Positions 3,609 through 6,513 of a DNA stretch of 6,513 nt are shown here, piece after piece (position 1 is the first letter of the stretch; every line of letters begins with the position of its first letter). Under the pieces are notes generated by a model. The model searched no databases. It had not been told where the DNA came from and saw only the letters and a list, made by a program, of their open reading frames with translations. A program made the position numbers and the translations under genes. Location of the stretch: the NCBI GenBank assembly GCA_964614375.1, contig CAZTLI010000312.1:1-6513 (forward strand). Reading direction: 5' to 3'. The DNA comes from CAZTLI01 sp964614375. GTDB taxonomy: Bacteria; Chloroflexota; Anaerolineae; Aggregatilineales; Phototrophicaceae.

Positions 3609-6188
3609 CTATTCGGGTGGATTTAGTGTGAGGGTTGCGGCTGCGTTGGTTTCGACCTGTTCGCGCGTGAACAGCATCGGACGATAGCTGATATTGCGCC
3701 AGTCGTCAATCATATCGCCGTAGTGTTCGCTGAAGGGATGACCACTTTGGCCCGTCGTGTGGACACTCACGCTGTTGCTGATGTCGCTCATATCCACAAT
3801 CATGCGGAAAGAAGGCAGCCCACCGACATTGAAATTATCAGCACTGGCATTCCACCCCGTAGCATTGACGATAGCCGAACCACCACTTGCAGCCACCGGC
3901 CCACGATTGACCATGCCTTCAATCAGGTCAATGCCACTGATGCCCAACGGATTGCTGACGAAGGTCGCCTGATGCAAGTCGCCCCAGCGCCATGCTGTAC
4001 GGTCACTGCCCAATCGCTCGACGATGGCGTCATAGCCCTCACTGAACGAACGGATGATGATGTCATCGCGCGTTTCAGTTTCGTCCGTGGTAGCATCGTC
4101 CCACCAGGGATTATCCGGTTCGTCCATGAGCAGGAACGTAGACCACATTTGTTGACTGCCACCGCTAGCCGACGTGGTATCGCCTAAATCATCGTTGTAA
4201 AGATTTTGCATCAATCGCGCCCAGAAATAGGCATAGAACGCGGCATGTGGACTATCCATGTGCATCTGGAAATCCCATTCGCCCAACCAATCGCGCACCT
4301 CGTTTAGTGTGTCACTGCCATAGTCAAATTCTAGCAGCGCAGGCATGAGTTCACGGGCGCTGAGGTTCATGTTATCGCCCTGAATTTGCTGGAAGGTCTC
4401 AATGGTATGCGCGTCAGTCGCTTCCAGCATTTCAACGATTCGTTCGCCGCGATAACCATACGCCCATGAATAGTCAATGACATAGTTGGCGTCTTCACCA
4501 AATTCATCACCGAGTTCGGCAGCCAACCAGTCGTAATATTCCAGCGGGACAAGCGCTTGATTGGCAGTTTCGATATAACCGCGTTCGGGATTGAGCACAC
4601 GCGGCAAATAATCGAATGGAATGTAGCCGCGCCACTGCATATCGCTGGTTGTGCCGTCAGCCGGGAATAGGCCGTTATGTCCCGGCGCGCGGATGGGGAT
4701 GCGTCCCGGTGTTTGATAGCCAATGTTGCCAGCGACATCGGCGTAGACCAGGTTTTGCGAGGGCACGTTGAAATGACTCGCAGCCGCGCGATATTCTTCC
4801 CAGTTGGTCGCCCGATTCATCATGAAGATCGCCGTCATCGTATCGTCGGGTTCGAGCGCCGTCCAGCGGAAGGCCATCGGGTTCTCGTTGTTGAAGCCCA
4901 TCGGATTGCCGTCATCGTCTAGCCGATTGTCGTTGATGATGGGGCCAATTCCCGGCACTTCGCGCACTTGAATCGTCACTGTTTCGTCGCTGTCGCCAAA
5001 GCGGATGACTTCTTCATGAATGATTAAATCTGCCCATTCGCCATCCCAGCGATATTGCAGCGGATTTTCGGGATTAATCTCAATCGTGTACAGGTCATTG
5101 ACATCGGGGCCGACATTCGTGAAACCCCAGGCGATGCGGTCATTGTGTCCGATGACGACGCCGGGGAAGGCCGCCAGCGCAAATCCACGCACATTGTAGG
5201 GACATGCTTCGCTGACAGGTTGGCAGTAAAGGCCGATTTCAAACCAGATGGACGGCATCTGTATGCCAAGATGCGGGTCATTGGCGAGGAGGGGCATACC
5301 ACTCTCGGTCAAATCGCCACTAACGACCCAATTATTGCTGCCAATGCCATCACCGCGCCCAAAGGCAAAAGCCGTATCGGGATTGAAATTGCCCGCTAAT
5401 GTGATGTTGGTTACAGGCACACGCGCCGTATCTGTCATGTTTGTACGAGCGGTGGCGAGTGTGTCTTCGGTCAGGGGGAAGTCTTCCGGTTGGATGATGG
5501 TCGGTTTTAGACCAAAAGGCCATTCGGGTTCAAAGTCCGCGTACATATCATCGCCGAGATGGTCAGCGACTTCGGCGCGTGTCATATCGACTGTGCCATC
5601 GCTCAAATCCCATGCCATGACCTTTTGCCAGACAACAGTATCTTCAACTGTCCAAGGACGAATTTGAAAGCTGACACCAACGACAGGCAGCGACAGGATA
5701 TTGTATTCCATCGCCAAATCGCTCGCGGGACGGTTGAGGATGTAGGCATTGACACCATCGGCAAACGCCTGCATGTTGCCCAGCGTTTCTTCGTCATAAA
5801 CTTCTGCAACATCGCGTTCGGCGGCGCGGCGCCAACCAACTGTGCGGATGAAGACATCCTGACCCATGACACTTGCGTTGCGTCCGGTGAGTTCCTGTAT
5901 ACGCCCGTCACCAATGGCGCGCCAGAATTCCATCTGCCACCAGCGGTCTTGTGCTTGCACATAACCCTGCGCGAAAAAGAGGTCGTGTGTGTTACTGGCG
6001 TAAATGTGTGGGATACCCCATCCATCACGAATGATTTCAACAGTGTCATTTAAACCTTCAATGGTGAGTTCGCCCGCATGTTGGGGCAGCGGGCCCCGTG
6101 TCCAGCGATTGACAGCGAATGCACCGACTGCGACCAAAACGACTAACACGATAACAATGCCAATCAAAATCCTTCTAAGTAATTTCAT
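3609..6188 (-). CDS. Family S45 penicillin acylase / acyl-homoserine-lactone acylase-type Ntn-hydrolase precursor
   Basis: This 859-residue precursor belongs to the self-processing S45 amidases, which hydrolyse amide bonds of penicillins, cephalosporins or acyl-homoserine lactones. A basic start and hydrophobic helix (about 4-26) form a signal anchor or signal peptide, so the enzyme is expected outside the membrane. The alpha chain follows, with VEIIRDGWGIPHIYA and GYVQAQDRWWQMEFWRAIGDGR. Autocleavage is expected in GIG|SNNW, making Ser284 the catalytic N-terminal nucleophile of the beta chain. NDPHLG places a His at beta position 23, and the Asn in QNLVYAD (about 479) is the probable oxyanion residue. 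The C-terminus has TTGQSGHPFSEHYGDMIDDW and ends in a typical LTLNPPE. The ATG at 6188 is preferred over an in-frame TTG at 6194: a GGAGA is 10 bases before it. Length is normal and nothing is missing. Substrate preference cannot be decided from sequence. A terminator follows at 3573-3598. Confidence 0.94.
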   Translation of the reverse strand: MKLLRRILIGIVIVLVVLVAVGAFAVNRWTRGPLPQHAGELTIEGLNDTVEIIRDGWGIPHIYASNTHDLFFAQGYVQAQDRWWQMEFWRAIGDGRIQELTGRNASVMGQDVFIRTVGWRRAAERDVAEVYDEETLGNMQAFADGVNAYILNRPASDLAMEYNILSLPVVGVSFQIRPWTVEDTVVWQKVMAWDLSDGTVDMTRAEVADHLGDDMYADFEPEWPFGLKPTIIQPEDFPLTEDTLATARTNMTDTARVPVTNITLAGNFNPDTAFAFGRGDGIGSNNWVVSGDLTESGMPLLANDPHLGIQMPSIWFEIGLYCQPVSEACPYNVRGFALAAFPGVVIGHNDRIAWGFTNVGPDVNDLYTIEINPENPLQYRWDGEWADLIIHEEVIRFGDSDETVTIQVREVPGIGPIINDNRLDDDGNPMGFNNENPMAFRWTALEPDDTMTAIFMMNRATNWEEYRAAASHFNVPSQNLVYADVAGNIGYQTPGRIPIRAPGHNGLFPADGTTSDMQWRGYIPFDYLPRVLNPERGYIETANQALVPLEYYDWLAAELGDEFGEDANYVIDYSWAYGYRGERIVEMLEATDAHTIETFQQIQGDNMNLSARELMPALLEFDYGSDTLNEVRDWLGEWDFQMHMDSPHAAFYAYFWARLMQNLYNDDLGDTTSASGGSQQMWSTFLLMDEPDNPWWDDATTDETETRDDIIIRSFSEGYDAIVERLGSDRTAWRWGDLHQATFVSNPLGISGIDLIEGMVNRGPVAASGGSAIVNATGWNASADNFNVGGLPSFRMIVDMSDISNSVSVHTTGQSGHPFSEHYGDMIDDWRNISYRPMLFTREQVETNAAATLTLNPPE

Positions 6189-6191
6189 ATT

Positions 6192-6253
6192 CAAACAATC
6201 TCCGGTAGTTTATGTGCGGCAGCAAATCAGAATTCGATGTGAACGATTGTTTG
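6192..6253. repeat. 9-bp inverted repeat flanking the acylase leader
   Basis: CAAACAATC (6192-6200) and GATTGTTTG (6245-6253) are perfect reverse complements separated by 44 bases. The start-proximal copy lies between the GGAGA ribosome site and the ATG of the acylase gene, and the distal copy overlaps the possible -10 hexamer. If transcription starts upstream of 6253 the two could pair in the mRNA and hinder initiation; otherwise they could be paired protein sites. It may also be chance. Confidence 0.35.
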
Positions 6254-6278
6254 TACCGCATTTAACATGAAGCGGCAA
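6250..6278 (-). promoter_or_regulatory. Possible weak promoter for the acylase gene
   Basis: On the - strand, TTGCCG (6273-6278; 4 of 6) and TACAAA (6250-6255; 4 of 6) are 17 bases apart in the 110-base gap upstream of the acylase. Both hexamers are weak. No terminator is visible after the TPR gene, so readthrough from it is an alternative way of transcribing the acylase. Confidence 0.3.
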
Positions 6279-6298
6279 TAGAACAGGTCGAGGATTAT

Positions 6299-6513
6299 TC
6301 ACTCATTTAACGCTTCTTGTTCACGCTCAATTGCTTCGATATATTGCGCTGCCTGTTCTGCAAATTCTCCATCCGGCGCGAGTTCGATATAGCGTTGGAA
6401 ATCGACCCCTGCTAATACGGAGGAATACTGTGTATAGAGCAAAATGCCACGATAAAAATAGGCATCGGCATAGTCCGGGTCTAAGCTGATTGCGGCATTG
6501 TAGTTCTCTAAAA
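6299..6513 (-). CDS. TPR-repeat protein, C-terminal end (5' part outside window)
   Basis: The last 70 codons of a leftward gene are visible, entering from the right edge and ending at TGA (6299-6301). They begin with most of one tetratricopeptide repeat, LENYNAAISLDPDYADAYF then YRGILLYTQ, with the typical LDPDYADAYFYRG signature. A second helix pair follows, with VDFQRYIELAPDGEFAEQAAQY and IEAIEREQEALNE. TPR units form helical superstructures that bind partner proteins; the rest of this protein, including any signal peptide, membrane segment or further domain, lies outside the window, so no specific role can be given. It is on the same strand as the acylase, 110 bases upstream of it, and no convincing terminator separates them. 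Confidence 0.85.
   Translation of the reverse strand, partial: LENYNAAISLDPDYADAYFYRGILLYTQYSSVLAGVDFQRYIELAPDGEFAEQAAQYIEAIEREQEALNE

Noticed and set aside
3566..3631. Short + strand frame of 21 codons (ATG at 3566) preceded by GAGGAG
   Set aside because: The spacing to the ATG is only 3 bases, the frame runs through the acylase terminator hairpin and into the end of the acylase gene, and the peptide shows no recognisable feature.
5559..6053. Long open frames on the opposite strand and in other frames inside the acylase gene
   Set aside because: The acylase is unmistakable over its whole length, and these frames lack family motifs and ribosome sites.
6256..6274. Possible hairpin (CCGC/GCGG arms) after the TPR gene as a terminator
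   Set aside because: Only 4 outer pairs form cleanly, the rest needs bulges, and no T run follows on the - strand.

Overview
The window is a piece of a bacterial chromosome with moderate GC content (estimated by eye at about half). It holds two rightward genes or gene remnants plus one partial gene on the left, a compact leftward three-gene operon in the middle, and a large leftward enzyme gene plus a partial leftward gene on the right. I see no mobile elements, CRISPR arrays, tRNAs or rRNAs. The phylum is not proven by anything here. The small acidic single-pass membrane protein, the large membrane-anchored protein next to it and the style of the TPR and penicillin-acylase-family proteins resemble, from memory, Chloroflexota (Anaerolineae-like) genomes; this is a weak inference.

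Left block (1-2226, + strand). The C-terminal part of a biotin-protein ligase (BirA) enters from the left edge. After 54 bases comes a gene for a membrane-anchored extracytoplasmic protein that appears broken: the start codon, basic juxtamembrane stretch and membrane helix (566-733) are in one frame, and the large body (sense coding by about 715, running to 1890) is in another, with no good start codon of its own. Next, behind its own extended -10 promoter, is an 82-residue protein with a very acidic N-terminus and one C-terminal membrane helix. A strong hairpin at 2234-2259, with T runs on both sides, ends transcription from both directions.

Middle block (2246-3545, - strand). A VOC/glyoxalase-fold protein, an SRPBCC/AHSA1-type protein and an ArsR-family repressor are coupled by a 4-base ATGA overlap and a 1-base TAATG overlap. 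Upstream lies a well-formed sigma70-type promoter (TTGACC, 17 bases, TATTAT). A 28-bp imperfect palindrome lies across the expected transcription start and is the obvious candidate operator for the ArsR protein. A second, smaller palindrome follows. This looks like a self-regulated small-molecule response unit; the ligand is unknown.

Right block (3573-6513, - strand). An 859-residue family S45 (penicillin acylase / acyl-homoserine-lactone acylase) Ntn-hydrolase precursor has an N-terminal membrane segment, the autocleavage GIG|SNNW site and a His at beta-chain position 23. It ends at an intrinsic terminator. Upstream of it, the C-terminal end of a TPR-repeat protein is cut by the right edge of the window.

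Most of the window is ordinary accessory-type metabolism. The items most worth a second look are the frameshifted membrane-anchored protein with a peptidase-like but motif-less core, and the ArsR operator region. I do not see convincing evidence for an entirely new biological system.
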